A DNA stretch of 64,000 nucleotides, from the NCBI RefSeq assembly GCF_021390425.1, contig NZ_JAJUWY010000004.1, forward strand, positions 62,001-126,000. Direction: 5' to 3'. The notes under the pieces were generated by a model that was not told the origin of the DNA, searched no databases, and was given only the letters and a program-made list of their open reading frames with translations. Positions 27,995 through 37,279 of this stretch are shown here, in pieces. The DNA is from Lysobacter sp. GX 14042. GTDB lineage: Bacteria > Pseudomonadota > Gammaproteobacteria > Xanthomonadales > Xanthomonadaceae. Each line of letters begins with the position of its first letter. Position 1 is the stretch's first letter. Made by a program: the position numbers and the translations under genes.

Positions 27995-30900
27995 ATGCAA
28001 CTCCCCATTCCCGTCCCGCCGCTGCCGCGGGCCGCACAGCAGCGTGCCTGGTGGCGCGCGCCGGCCTCGGTCACCGCCCTCGCCCTGCATGTCGCCTCCG
28101 CCGCCGCGGCGCACCCCGGGCCACTGCTGGCGATCACCCGCGACAACCACGCCGCACGCCGGCTGGAAGACGACCTGCGCACCCTGCTGGGGCCGCAGGC
28201 CGCCGCCGGCGGCGAGGTCCCGGTGCTCGCGTTCCCCGACTGGGAAACCCTGCCCTACGACCGCTTCAGCCCGCATCCGGAGATCGTCAGCCAGCGGCTG
28301 GCGGCCCTGCACCGGATGCCGTCGATCGGCCACGGCATCGTGGTGGTGCCAGTGCAGACCCTGCTGCAACGGCTGGCGCCCACCCGCCACGTCGTCGGCG
28401 GCGCCTTCGACGTGCGCGTGGGCCAGCGGCTGGACCTGGACGCGGAAAAGCGCCGGCTGGAATCGGCCGGCTACCGGAACGTGCCGCAGGTACTCGACCC
28501 CGGCGATTTCGCGGTCCGCGGCGGCCTGCTCGATGTCTACCCGATGGGCGCCGACCAGCCGTTCCGGGTCGAGCTGCTGGACGAGGAAATCGACACCATC
28601 CGCGGCTTCGACCCGGAAACCCAGCGCTCGATGGAGCGGATCGACTCCGTCCACCTGCTCCCCGGCCGCGAGTTGCCGCTGGAGGAGGAGGCCCTCGCCC
28701 GCGTCCTGGCCACCCTGCGCGAGCGCTTCGATTTCGACACTCGCCGCAGCGCGCTGTACCAGGACCTGAAGTCCGGGCTCGCCCCGGGCGGCATCGAGTA
28801 CTACCTGCCCCTGTTCTTCAGGGAAACCGCGACGCTGTTCGACTACCTCGCCGACAGCGCGCTGCCGGTCGTCGGCGAAGGGGCGCTGGAGGCGGCCGAG
28901 GCCTTCTGGCGCCACACCGGCGAGCGTTACGAGCAGCGCCGCCACGACCTGGAGCGTCCCCTGCTGCCGCCCGGCGAGCTCTACCTCTCGCCGGACCAGC
29001 TGCGCGAGCGCCTCAACCTTGGTGCGCGGGTGGAGATCTGCGGCGAGGACCACCCGCAGCGCGGGCGCGCGCACGAACTGGGCAGCCAGCCGGCGCCGGA
29101 GCTGCCGCTGGCCGCCCGCGACCAGGTGCCGGCGGGCGCGCTGAAGAGCTTCCTGGGAAGCTATCCGGGCGGGGTGCTGGTTGCCGCCGATTCGCCGGGC
29201 CGGCGCGAGGCCCTGCTGGAGATACTGCACGCCGCCGGGGTGCAGCCCGAGGTGCTGCCGGACTTCAGCGCGTTCCTCCGGAAGGCGCCCTCGTCCGCCC
29301 CTTCGGGAGAAGGGAGGTTCTTCGTCGCCGTGGCGCCGCTGGAGGACGGCTTCGCCTTCGATTCGCCGCAGTTCACCGTACTCACCGAGCGCCAGTTGTT
29401 CCCGGAGCGCGCCGGCCAGCCGCGGCGGCGCAAGCGGGCCGGGCGCGAGCCCGAGGCGATCATCCGTGACCTGGGCGAGTTGTCCGAGGGCGCGCCGATC
29501 GTCCACGAGGACCATGGCGTCGGCCGCTACCGCGGGCTGGTGACCCTGGAAGCCGGTGGCGAGAAGAACGAATACCTGGAGATCGAGTACGCCAAGGGCG
29601 ACCGGCTGTACGTGCCGGTCAGCCAGCTGCACCTGATCAACCGCTATTCCGGCGCCTCGGCGGAGACCGCACCGCTGCACAGCCTGGGCGGCGAGCAGTG
29701 GACGAAGGCCAGGCACAAGGCCGCCGAGAAGGTCCACGACGTCGCCGCCGAGTTGCTGGAAATCCAGGCCAAGCGCCAGGCCCGCGCCGGGCTGGCGATC
29801 GATGTCGACCGCGCCGCCTACGAGCCGTTCGCCGCCGCCTTCCCGTTCGAGGAAACCCCCGACCAGCACGCCGCCATCGAGGCGGTGCTGCGCGACCTGC
29901 AGTCCAGCCAGCCGATGGACCGGGTGGTCTGCGGCGACGTCGGCTTCGGCAAGACCGAAGTCGCCGTGCGCGCGGCCTTCGCCACCGCGATGGCCGGCAA
30001 GCAGGTCGCCCTGCTGGTGCCGACCACACTGCTGGCCGAGCAGCACTACCGCAACTTCCACGACCGCTTCGCCGACTGGCCGATCCGGGTCGAGGTGCTC
30101 TCGCGCTTCAAATCGACCAAGGAGATCAAGGCCGAGCTGGAGAAGGTGGCCGAGGGCACCATCGACGTCATCGTCGGCACCCACCGGCTGCTGCAGAAGG
30201 ACGTGCGGTTCAAGGACCTGGGGCTGGTGATCGTCGACGAGGAGCAGCGTTTCGGCGTGCGCCAGAAGGAGGCGCTCAAGGCGCTGCGCGCCAACGTCCA
30301 CCTGCTGACCCTGACCGCCACCCCGATCCCGCGCACGCTCAACATGGCCATGGCCGGGCTGCGCGACCTGTCGATCATCGCCACCGCGCCCGAGCACCGG
30401 CTGGCGGTGCAGACCTTCGTGGTGCCCTGGGACGACGCCCAGCTGCGCGAGGCTTTCGAGCGCGAGCTGGCCCGCGGCGGCCAGGTCTATTTCCTGCACA
30501 ACGACGTGGAATCGATCGGCCGGATGCAGCGCGAACTGCAGGCGCTGGTGCCCGAGGCGCGCATCGGCATCGCCCACGGGCAGATGCCCGAGCGCGAGCT
30601 GGAGCGGGTGATGCTCGACTTCCACAAGCAGCGCTTCAACGTGCTGCTGTCGACCACGATCATCGAATCGGGCATCGACATCCCCAACGCCAACACCATC
30701 ATCATCAACCGCGCCGACCGCTTCGGCCTGGCCCAGCTGCACCAGCTGCGCGGGCGCGTCGGCCGCAGCCACCACCGCGCCTACGCCTACCTGGTGGTGC
30801 CCGACAGCAAGTCGATCACCAGCGATGCGAAGAAACGCCTGGACGCGATCGCCTCGATGGACGAGCTCGGCGCCGGTTTCACCCTGGCCACCCACGACCT

Positions 30901-31501
30901 GGAGATCCGCGGTGCCGGCGAGCTGCTGGGCGAGGACCAGAGCGGGCAGATGACCGAGGTCGGCTTCAGCCTGTACACCGAGCTGCTCGAGCGCGCGGTG
31001 CGGTCCATCAGGCAGGGCAAGCTGCCCGATGCCGATGCCGTCGAGGCGCGCGGCACCGAGGTCGACCTGCACGTACCGGCGCTGATCCCGGAAGACTACC
31101 TGCCCGACGTGCACACCCGGCTGACGCTGTACAAGCGGATCTCCGGCGCGCGCGACGGCGGGGGGCTGCGCGAGTTGCAGGTGGAGATGATCGACCGCTT
31201 CGGCCTGCTGCCCGACCCGGCAAAGAACCTGTTCGCCATCGCCGAGCTCAAGCTGGCGGCGACCGGACTGGGCATCCGCAAACTCGATCTGGGCGCTGCG
31301 GGCGGGCGGATCGAGTTCGTCGACAAGCCGGCGGTCGATCCGATGGCGGTGATCCAGCTGATCCAGGGCCAGCCACAGAAGTACCGGATGGACGGACCCG
31401 ACCGCCTGCGCATCACCCTGGAGCTTCCGGATGCCGCCACGCGGATCGCGGCCGCCCAGGGGCTGCTGCTGGCGCTGCGCCCCGACCCGGCACGGCGCTA
31501 G
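27995..31501 (+). CDS. mfd: Transcription-repair coupling factor Mfd
   Basis: 1168 residues, the usual Mfd length. Order: an N-terminal UvrB-like module that binds UvrA, an RNA-polymerase-interacting domain (EDHGVGRYRGL, about 505-515), then RecG-like SF2 translocase motifs. The Walker A box is GDVGFGKTE at 647-655 and Walker B is VDEEQRFG. The C-terminal TRCF domain follows. It displaces RNA polymerase stalled at lesions and recruits nucleotide excision repair. The ATG at 27995 follows a short gap after the GNAT gene; longer in-frame starts lie inside that gene. Confidence 0.97.
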   Translation: MQLPIPVPPLPRAAQQRAWWRAPASVTALALHVASAAAAHPGPLLAITRDNHAARRLEDDLRTLLGPQAAAGGEVPVLAFPDWETLPYDRFSPHPEIVSQRLAALHRMPSIGHGIVVVPVQTLLQRLAPTRHVVGGAFDVRVGQRLDLDAEKRRLESAGYRNVPQVLDPGDFAVRGGLLDVYPMGADQPFRVELLDEEIDTIRGFDPETQRSMERIDSVHLLPGRELPLEEEALARVLATLRERFDFDTRRSALYQDLKSGLAPGGIEYYLPLFFRETATLFDYLADSALPVVGEGALEAAEAFWRHTGERYEQRRHDLERPLLPPGELYLSPDQLRERLNLGARVEICGEDHPQRGRAHELGSQPAPELPLAARDQVPAGALKSFLGSYPGGVLVAADSPGRREALLEILHAAGVQPEVLPDFSAFLRKAPSSAPSGEGRFFVAVAPLEDGFAFDSPQFTVLTERQLFPERAGQPRRRKRAGREPEAIIRDLGELSEGAPIVHEDHGVGRYRGLVTLEAGGEKNEYLEIEYAKGDRLYVPVSQLHLINRYSGASAETAPLHSLGGEQWTKARHKAAEKVHDVAAELLEIQAKRQARAGLAIDVDRAAYEPFAAAFPFEETPDQHAAIEAVLRDLQSSQPMDRVVCGDVGFGKTEVAVRAAFATAMAGKQVALLVPTTLLAEQHYRNFHDRFADWPIRVEVLSRFKSTKEIKAELEKVAEGTIDVIVGTHRLLQKDVRFKDLGLVIVDEEQRFGVRQKEALKALRANVHLLTLTATPIPRTLNMAMAGLRDLSIIATAPEHRLAVQTFVVPWDDAQLREAFERELARGGQVYFLHNDVESIGRMQRELQALVPEARIGIAHGQMPERELERVMLDFHKQRFNVLLSTTIIESGIDIPNANTIIINRADRFGLAQLHQLRGRVGRSHHRAYAYLVVPDSKSITSDAKKRLDAIASMDELGAGFTLATHDLEIRGAGELLGEDQSGQMTEVGFSLYTELLERAVRSIRQGKLPDADAVEARGTEVDLHVPALIPEDYLPDVHTRLTLYKRISGARDGGGLRELQVEMIDRFGLLPDPAKNLFAIAELKLAATGLGIRKLDLGAAGGRIEFVDKPAVDPMAVIQLIQGQPQKYRMDGPDRLRITLELPDAATRIAAAQGLLLALRPDPARR

Positions 31502-31516
31502 CCCGGACCCGGAAGT

Positions 31517-31545
31517 TTGTCAACGCAGGGGTTTTCCCTTAGTGT
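31517..31545 (+). promoter_or_regulatory. Predicted promoter of the small secreted protein gene
   Basis: TTGTCA (31517-31522), 17-base spacer, TAGTGT (31540-31545). It lies between the mfd stop and the start at 31585. Confidence 0.5.
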
Positions 31546-31584
31546 CGGCACTGCTTCCGCGCAACGCGGACGCAAGGGGGATCA

Positions 31585-32046
31585 ATGAAAGCAATCGCAC
31601 TCTGCCTGCCCTGGCTGTTGCTGGCCGCCTCGGCCACGCACGCGCAGCAGTCCACGCCGGGCTGTCCGCAACTTCCACCCGACTCGGGCTTGAGCTGGGA
31701 ACACCGCGGCACCGCGGAATCCGATTTCTGCCGCGCCCTGCGCGAGGACGGGAGCGAGGCCTTCGGCCTGTACATCGCCGACCAGTCACCGTTCGAGCCA
31801 CAGCGCAAGAACCGCGAGGAGCGCGGCCAGGTCGGCGGCTTCCAGGTGCAGTGGTTCCGCGCCGAGATCGCGACCCAGCCGGAGATCGCCGCCCGCGAGA
31901 CGCTGATCAAGCTGCCGGACGGCCGCATCGCGCATCTCTGGCTGCAGGCGCCGGACGGCGAGGAGCTCGAACGCGCCTTCGACCTGGCCGGCGGACTGCG
32001 TTTTGGCACCGGCCGCCAGGTGGCCGGCGGCGGCAGCGCGCCCTAG
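31585..32046 (+). CDS. Small secreted protein of unknown function
   Basis: 153 residues. The Sec signal peptide ends at ATHAQ (about residue 21), followed by a mature part with two cysteines (GCPQLP and DFCRAL) that could form a disulfide. The rest is mixed polar, with the stretch IKLPDGRIAHLWLQAP suggesting a beta-rich fold. I do not recognise the family. AAGGGGGA is a good ribosome site just before the ATG, and a promoter is predicted at 31517. It is convergent with the pirin gene, 22 bases apart. Confidence 0.75.
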   Translation: MKAIALCLPWLLLAASATHAQQSTPGCPQLPPDSGLSWEHRGTAESDFCRALREDGSEAFGLYIADQSPFEPQRKNREERGQVGGFQVQWFRAEIATQPEIAARETLIKLPDGRIAHLWLQAPDGEELERAFDLAGGLRFGTGRQVAGGGSAP

Positions 32047-32068
32047 GACGGGCGCGCCGGGCACAGGC

Positions 32069-32914
32069 TCAGAAGCGGCCGGCCTGGAAGTCGGCGAACG
32101 CCTGCATCAGTTCCTCGCGGGTGTTCATGACGAACGGGCCGTGGCGCGCCACCGGCTCGCCGAGCGGGCGACCGGCGACCAGCAACACCCGGGCACCCCC
32201 ACCGGCGGCCTGCAGCCGCACCCGCGGACCGCCACCCAGGACGGCCAGCTGCGGCGCGGCCAGTTCACGTGCGGCGGCGTCCTGCCCGATCGCCGCAGCG
32301 CCTTCGAAGACATAGGCAAACGCGTTGTGCCCCTGCGGCAGGGCGTGCTCCCAGGCCGCGCCGGCATCCAGTGAGACGTCCAGGTAGACCGGCTCCGTCG
32401 CCGGCTGGCTGACCGGTCCCGCGACCTCCCCGACCCGTCCGGCGACCACCTTCACTGTCACCCCGGCCTCCGGCGTGACCAGCGGAATCCGTTCGGCGGC
32501 GAACTCCTGGTACTGCGGCTCGCTCATCTTCAGCCGCGCCGGCAGGTTCACCCACAGCTGGAAGCCGCGCATGCGCCCCTCTTCCTGCTCGGGCATCTCC
32601 GAATGCACCAGGCCCCGGCCGGCGGTCATCCACTGCACGCTGCCCGGCACCAGCACGCCCTCGTTGCCGTGGCTGTCGCGGTGGCGCATGCGCCCGTCGA
32701 GCATGTAGGTGACGGTCTCGAAGCCACGGTGCGGGTGATCGGGGAAGCCGGCGATGTAGTCCTCGGCGCGGTCGGTGCCGAACTCGTCGAGCATCAGGAA
32801 CGGGTCGAGCTCCGACAGCTGCGGGGTGCCGATGACGCGGGTCAGGCGCACGCCGGCGCCGTCGGAGGTCGGCATGCCGCGCACGATGCGGTCGATGTGG
32901 GCGTGGGTGGTCAT
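32069..32914 (-). CDS. Pirin family protein
   Basis: 281 residues in two cupin halves. The metal-binding motif HPHRGFETVTY (about 57-67) holds two His, and further ligands are expected in GLVHSEMPEQ. Members include a quercetin 2,3-dioxygenase (YhhW) and regulators of pyruvate dehydrogenase in Serratia, so the role here is open. The ATG at 32914 is chosen because the family begins near HIDRIVRGMP; upstream in-frame residues are not conserved. Confidence 0.9.
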   Translation of the reverse strand: MTTHAHIDRIVRGMPTSDGAGVRLTRVIGTPQLSELDPFLMLDEFGTDRAEDYIAGFPDHPHRGFETVTYMLDGRMRHRDSHGNEGVLVPGSVQWMTAGRGLVHSEMPEQEEGRMRGFQLWVNLPARLKMSEPQYQEFAAERIPLVTPEAGVTVKVVAGRVGEVAGPVSQPATEPVYLDVSLDAGAAWEHALPQGHNAFAYVFEGAAAIGQDAAARELAAPQLAVLGGGPRVRLQAAGGGARVLLVAGRPLGEPVARHGPFVMNTREELMQAFADFQAGRF

Positions 32915-33016
32915 GGGATGCGCTCCGGTTTGCGGTGTCATGCGTCGCAATGTCGGGGCCGGAGCCGGCCGACGCCACCCCCGCCGGTGGAACGCTTCAT
33001 CGTCGGCGACGCGGCC

Positions 33017-33760
33017 TCAGAATTCCCAGCCCACAAGCAGCGTGGTGCGCCCGTCCGCCAGCGCCGGGGCGCCCACCGACTCGCCGAGGATTTCCCCGTA
33101 GCTGGAGGTGTCGGTGTACTGCAGCCGCACGTCGACCGGCCCGAATCCGCGCGACAGCCCCAGCAGCCAGTCGTTGTAACTGTCGCCAGCGGCGTCCCGC
33201 AGGTCGTAGTGGCCGGCCTGCACCGCCAGGGTGAGCCCGCTGCCGCCCAGCGGCCACTCCGCGCCGGCGGTGTAATACCAGCCGTGCCCGCCGAGGTTGA
33301 AGATGTCAGGCGAGTAGGCCAGGCCGACGTGGTAGTACTCCGCGAAGCCCAGGCTCGCCTCGATCTCGGTGTAATCGATGTCGTAGCCGTCGTTGACCCC
33401 CGGGTACATCACCCTGGAGACGAACACGTCCAGCTCGGCGGCGCCCAGCCCACCGGCCCAGCCGATGTACGGCGACAGCTCGTAGTCCATGCCGTCGTCC
33501 GGGTCGCCGAAGTCGACGCTGGCCGCCGATGCCCCCAGGTACCAGCCGCTTTCATGCCCCGCGTACAGGTCCAGCAGCAGGGCGGGGTCCCCATCGGTCT
33601 GTGACACGCCGCGCCAGACGTAGTCGGTGGCGCCGGTGACGCTGCCGCCGACGCTCCAGTCCGGCTCCTGCGTCGACTGCGCCGCCACTGCCGGCAGCGC
33701 CGGAACCGCGAGGACCAGGCCCAGGGAAAGTGCCCTGCGGCGGAAACGGGTGTTGCGCAT
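33017..33760 (-). CDS. TorF-family putative outer-membrane porin
   Basis: 247 residues. A Sec signal covers about 1-26 (ending AVAAQ). The mature protein alternates short beta strands and ends in phenylalanine (LLVGWEF), as outer-membrane barrels do. Stretches such as SVTGATDYVWRGVSQTDGDPA and ELSPYIGWAGGL are characteristic of the TorF/Gcw_chp family, which is often found with transporters. It is divergent from potF, 214 bases between starts, so it may act as a companion outer-membrane channel for the polyamine importer. That pairing is inference. Confidence 0.82.
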   Translation of the reverse strand: MRNTRFRRRALSLGLVLAVPALPAVAAQSTQEPDWSVGGSVTGATDYVWRGVSQTDGDPALLLDLYAGHESGWYLGASAASVDFGDPDDGMDYELSPYIGWAGGLGAAELDVFVSRVMYPGVNDGYDIDYTEIEASLGFAEYYHVGLAYSPDIFNLGGHGWYYTAGAEWPLGGSGLTLAVQAGHYDLRDAAGDSYNDWLLGLSRGFGPVDVRLQYTDTSSYGEILGESVGAPALADGRTTLLVGWEF

Positions 33761-33849
33761 CGGTGGATCTCCGGATCGGAATGGGCCGCGCGCCAGGCGG
33801 CGAAAAGGGGCGGCACGATACACCCGCCAGTGACGCGGCGGAAGCCGCG

Positions 33850-33878
33850 TTGACACCGGGCCGGCGCACTCCGAACAT
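33850..33878 (+). promoter_or_regulatory. Candidate promoter of potFGHI
   Basis: A perfect TTGACA (33850-33855) is followed after 17 bases by GAACAT (33873-33878), a poor -10. It lies in the 214-base divergent region between the TorF-like gene and potF, about 97 bases before the GTG start. Confidence 0.4.
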
Positions 33879-33974
33879 GCGCCCTCACGCGCGCCAGACC
33901 CCCGTCGACGCACCCTGCCCGCACGTACGCGGCCTTCGCGTGAATCCACTCCCCACCCGATCCGGAGAACCGCC

Positions 33975-35102
33975 GTGTCCCTGCGTCTCGCCCCGTTGGC
34001 CTGCATCCTGCTTCTCGCCGCCTGCGGCGGCGACTCCACCGGCAGCGCCGGCACCGGCGGCCAGGCGCTCAACGTCTACAACTGGTCCGACTACGTGGCC
34101 GAGGACACGATCTCCGGCTTCGAGCAGGCCACGGGGATCAAGGTCAACTACGACGTCTATTCCGAGAACGAGACGCTGGAGGCGAAGCTGACCGCCGGCG
34201 GCGCCGGCTACGACGTGGTGTTCCCTTCGGCCCGCCCGTTCGCCCAGCGGCAGATCGCCGCCGGCCTGTACATGCCGCTGGACAAGGACAGGCTGCCCAA
34301 CCTGCAGCACCTGGACCCGGAGATCATGGAAGGGCTGACCGACATCGACCCGGGCAATCGGCACGTCGTGCCGTACATGTGGGGCACGACCGGGCTGGGC
34401 GTGAACGTGGAGAAGGTCCGCGCCGCGCTCGGGGCCGACGTGCCGCTGGACAGCTGGGACCTGCTGTTCGACCCGGCCAGCGCCAGCAAGCTGGCCGGCT
34501 GCGGGATCAGCATCCTGGATGACGACCAGGAGGCATTCGGCGCCGCGCTGATCTGGATGGGGCGCGATCCCAATGCCGGCGCCGCCGACGAGATCGAGGC
34601 GGTCCGCCAGGCCTACGCGGCGATCCGCCCCTACATCCGCACCTTCAACAACGCCGAGTACAAGGACGCGCTGGCCAACGGCGACGCCTGCCTGGTCATG
34701 GGCTATTCCGGCGACATCGGCCAAGCCCGCGACGTGGCGCTGGAGGCGGCGGAGAACACCGGCAACCCGGCGCCCGACATCCGCTACGTGATCCCGAAGG
34801 AAGGCGCGATCCGCTGGATGGACGTCATGGCCATCCCCGCCGACGCCCGCAATCCGGACGCCGCCCACGCCTTCATCAACCACCTGATGGAGCCGGAGGT
34901 GATCGCCGCCATCACCGACTACGTCGCCTACGCCAACGCCAACCTCGCCGCCACCGCCCTGGTCGACCCGGACATCGCCGCCGACCAGGGCGTGTACCCG
35001 CCCGCGGATGTGCGCGCCAAGCTGGTCGACCCGGTCTCGCTGCCGGAGGACGTGCAGCGCCAGCGCGTGCGCGCCTGGACCCAGATCAAGAGCGGCCGCT
35101 GA
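33975..35102 (+). CDS. potF: Polyamine (putrescine) ABC transporter substrate-binding lipoprotein
   Basis: 375 residues from a GTG start with GGAG upstream. A lipoprotein signal is present (lipobox LLAAC near residue 17), so the protein is likely membrane-anchored in the periplasm, unlike soluble E. coli PotF. The body matches spermidine/putrescine-binding proteins: LNVYNWSDYVAEDTISGFE, YDVVFPSARPF and the aromatic/acidic ligand pocket region YMWGTTGLGVN. It is the first gene of potF-potG-potH-potI. Confidence 0.93.
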   Translation: MSLRLAPLACILLLAACGGDSTGSAGTGGQALNVYNWSDYVAEDTISGFEQATGIKVNYDVYSENETLEAKLTAGGAGYDVVFPSARPFAQRQIAAGLYMPLDKDRLPNLQHLDPEIMEGLTDIDPGNRHVVPYMWGTTGLGVNVEKVRAALGADVPLDSWDLLFDPASASKLAGCGISILDDDQEAFGAALIWMGRDPNAGAADEIEAVRQAYAAIRPYIRTFNNAEYKDALANGDACLVMGYSGDIGQARDVALEAAENTGNPAPDIRYVIPKEGAIRWMDVMAIPADARNPDAAHAFINHLMEPEVIAAITDYVAYANANLAATALVDPDIAADQGVYPPADVRAKLVDPVSLPEDVQRQRVRAWTQIKSGR

Positions 35103-35106
35103 GCCC

Positions 35107-36279
35107 GTGAACGCCACGCCAGGCATCCTCCCCGGCCCCGTCGCCTCCACCGAGCCGTGGCGCGACCCGGCGGCGCAGCCGTTCGTGCGCATCGAGGGCG
35201 TGACCAAGACCTTCGGCAAGGTCTACGCCTGCGACGACATAACGCTGGACATCTACCGCGGGGAGTTCTTCGCCCTGCTCGGCGGCTCGGGCTCGGGCAA
35301 GAGCACCCTGCTGCGGATCCTCGCCGGCCTGGAGGACCCCGACCGCGGCCGCATCCTGATCGACGGGGTCGACGTGACCCGGCTGCCGCCCTACAAGCGC
35401 TCGGTGAACATGATGTTCCAGAGCTACGCCCTGTTCCCGCACATGAGCGTGGCGCAGAACATCGCCTTTGGCCTGCGCCAGGACAGGCTGCCGGCCGCGG
35501 AGATCCGCGACCGGGTCCAGCAAATGCTGGAGCTGGTGCGCATGCCGCAGCTGGGCAACCGCAAGCCGCACCAGCTGTCGGGTGGACAGCGCCAGCGGGT
35601 GGCCCTGGCCCGGGCGCTGGCCAAGCAGCCCAAGCTGCTGCTGCTCGACGAGCCGCTGGGCGCGCTGGACAAGCGGCTGCGCGAGCACACCCAGTTCGAA
35701 CTGGTGAACATCCAGGAGCGCGTGGGCACCACCTTCATCATGGTCACCCACGACCAGGAGGAGGCGATGACCATGTCCTCGCGGATCGCGGTGATGGACA
35801 CCGGGCGCGTGGTCCAGGTCTCCACCCCGGCGGTGCTCTACGAGTACCCCTCGACCCGGTTCGTGGCCGAGTTCATTGGCGGCATCAACCTGTTCGAGGG
35901 CCGGGTGCTGTCCAGCGACGAGGCGACCGGCACGGTCCGCATCCAGTGCGACCGGCTGGAGGCCGAGCTGCTGGCCCGCCACACCGATCCGCTGCCGGAG
36001 GGCACCGCGGTGAGCGTCGCGGTACGGCCGGAGAAGATCGACGTGCACGAGCACCCGCCCGAGCGCGGGACCGCGGCCACCGAGAACGTGGTCGAGGGCA
36101 AGGTGGCCGATGTCGCCTACCTGGGCGACGTTTCGGTCTACCGGGTGAAGACCGCCTCGGGTGCGATCGTCCGGGTCCAGGAGACCCACGTGGCGCGCAG
36201 CTCGGAGCCGCACTACGACTGGGACGACACCCTGTGGCTGTCCTGGGAGGCGGCCAGCGCGGTGGTGCTGACGGCATGA
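35107..36279 (+). CDS. potG: Polyamine ABC transporter ATP-binding protein
   Basis: 390 residues from a GTG start 4 bases past the potF stop. ATPase motifs: Walker A GGSGSGKST (about 60-68), Q-loop in FQSYALFPH, signature LSGGQRQR, Walker B LLLLDEP and switch His in VTHDQEE. A C-terminal TOBE domain (about 300-380) is typical of PotG/PotA. It energises import through PotH and PotI. An ATG slightly upstream is not available, which supports the GTG. Confidence 0.95.
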   Translation: MNATPGILPGPVASTEPWRDPAAQPFVRIEGVTKTFGKVYACDDITLDIYRGEFFALLGGSGSGKSTLLRILAGLEDPDRGRILIDGVDVTRLPPYKRSVNMMFQSYALFPHMSVAQNIAFGLRQDRLPAAEIRDRVQQMLELVRMPQLGNRKPHQLSGGQRQRVALARALAKQPKLLLLDEPLGALDKRLREHTQFELVNIQERVGTTFIMVTHDQEEAMTMSSRIAVMDTGRVVQVSTPAVLYEYPSTRFVAEFIGGINLFEGRVLSSDEATGTVRIQCDRLEAELLARHTDPLPEGTAVSVAVRPEKIDVHEHPPERGTAATENVVEGKVADVAYLGDVSVYRVKTASGAIVRVQETHVARSSEPHYDWDDTLWLSWEAASAVVLTA

Positions 36280-36289
36280 GGATCACCAG

Positions 36290-37279
36290 ATGAAGGCTGC
36301 GCCCGCCTCCGGCGTGTGGGGCTTCTGGTTCGACGTGGTGCGCAACCTGTTCGGCTGGTTCCGCCTGGTCGGCCGCGAGTTCCGCACCCGCCGCGGGCGC
36401 TTCCTGGTGACCAGCCTGCCGATGCTCTGGCTGGGGCTGTTCTTCCTGGTCCCGTTCCTGATCGTGCTGAAGATCAGCTTCTCGCAGGCGGTGTTCGGCC
36501 AGGTGCCGCCGTACACCGCGTTGATGGAGACCGCCGCCGACGGCGCGGTCTCGCTGCGGCTGCGCGCATCCAACTACGCGATGCTGCTGAGCGACCCGCT
36601 GTACGTATCGGCGTACCTGAAGTCGCTGCTGTTCGCGTCCGTGTCCACCCTGTTCTGCCTGCTGCTGGGCTACCCGATCGCCTACGGCATCGCCCGCGCG
36701 CGGCCCTCGCTGCGGATGGTGCTGCTGGTGCTGGTGGTGCTGCCGTTCTGGACCAGCTCGCTGCTGCGCACCTATGCCCTGATGGGCATCCTCAAGGCCA
36801 ACGGGCTGCTGGGACAGGTGCTGTCGGCGGTGGGGCTGGTCGATCCGGGTTGGGGCATCCTCTACACCAACGCCGCGGTGTACGTGGGCATCGTCTACAA
36901 CTACCTGCCGTTCATGATCCTGCCGCTCACGGCCACGCTGATGCGGCTGGACTTCACCCTGCTGGAGGCGGCCGAGGACCTGGGCGCGAAGCCCTGGCAT
37001 GCCTTCATGCGCATCACCCTGCCGCTGTCGATGCCGGGCATCATCGCCGGCGCGCTGCTGGTGTTCATCCCGGCGGTGGGCGAGTTCGTGATCCCCGACA
37101 TCCTCGGCGGGCCGGATGCGCTGACCATCGGCCGGGTGCTGTGGATCGAGTTCTTCACCAACCGTGACTGGCCGCTGGCGGCGGCGGTGACCATCGCCAT
37201 GCTGGTGCTGATCGTCGCCCCGACGCTGCTGTTCGAGTACGTGGAAAACCGCCGCGCCAACCGCGAGGCCGAGGCATGA
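36290..37279 (+). CDS. potH: Polyamine ABC transporter permease
   Basis: 329 residues with about six membrane segments. The conserved EAA loop reads LEAAEDLGAKPWHAFMRITLP, the site that contacts the ATPase. It pairs with PotI. It starts 11 bases after potG and its stop overlaps the potI ATG by 4 bases. Confidence 0.95.
   Translation: MKAAPASGVWGFWFDVVRNLFGWFRLVGREFRTRRGRFLVTSLPMLWLGLFFLVPFLIVLKISFSQAVFGQVPPYTALMETAADGAVSLRLRASNYAMLLSDPLYVSAYLKSLLFASVSTLFCLLLGYPIAYGIARARPSLRMVLLVLVVLPFWTSSLLRTYALMGILKANGLLGQVLSAVGLVDPGWGILYTNAAVYVGIVYNYLPFMILPLTATLMRLDFTLLEAAEDLGAKPWHAFMRITLPLSMPGIIAGALLVFIPAVGEFVIPDILGGPDALTIGRVLWIEFFTNRDWPLAAAVTIAMLVLIVAPTLLFEYVENRRANREAEA

Noticed and set aside
27791-31114. 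A 1107-codon open frame opposite mfd
   Set aside because: Shadow of Mfd, with no recognisable domain and composition typical of antisense frames in G+C-rich DNA.
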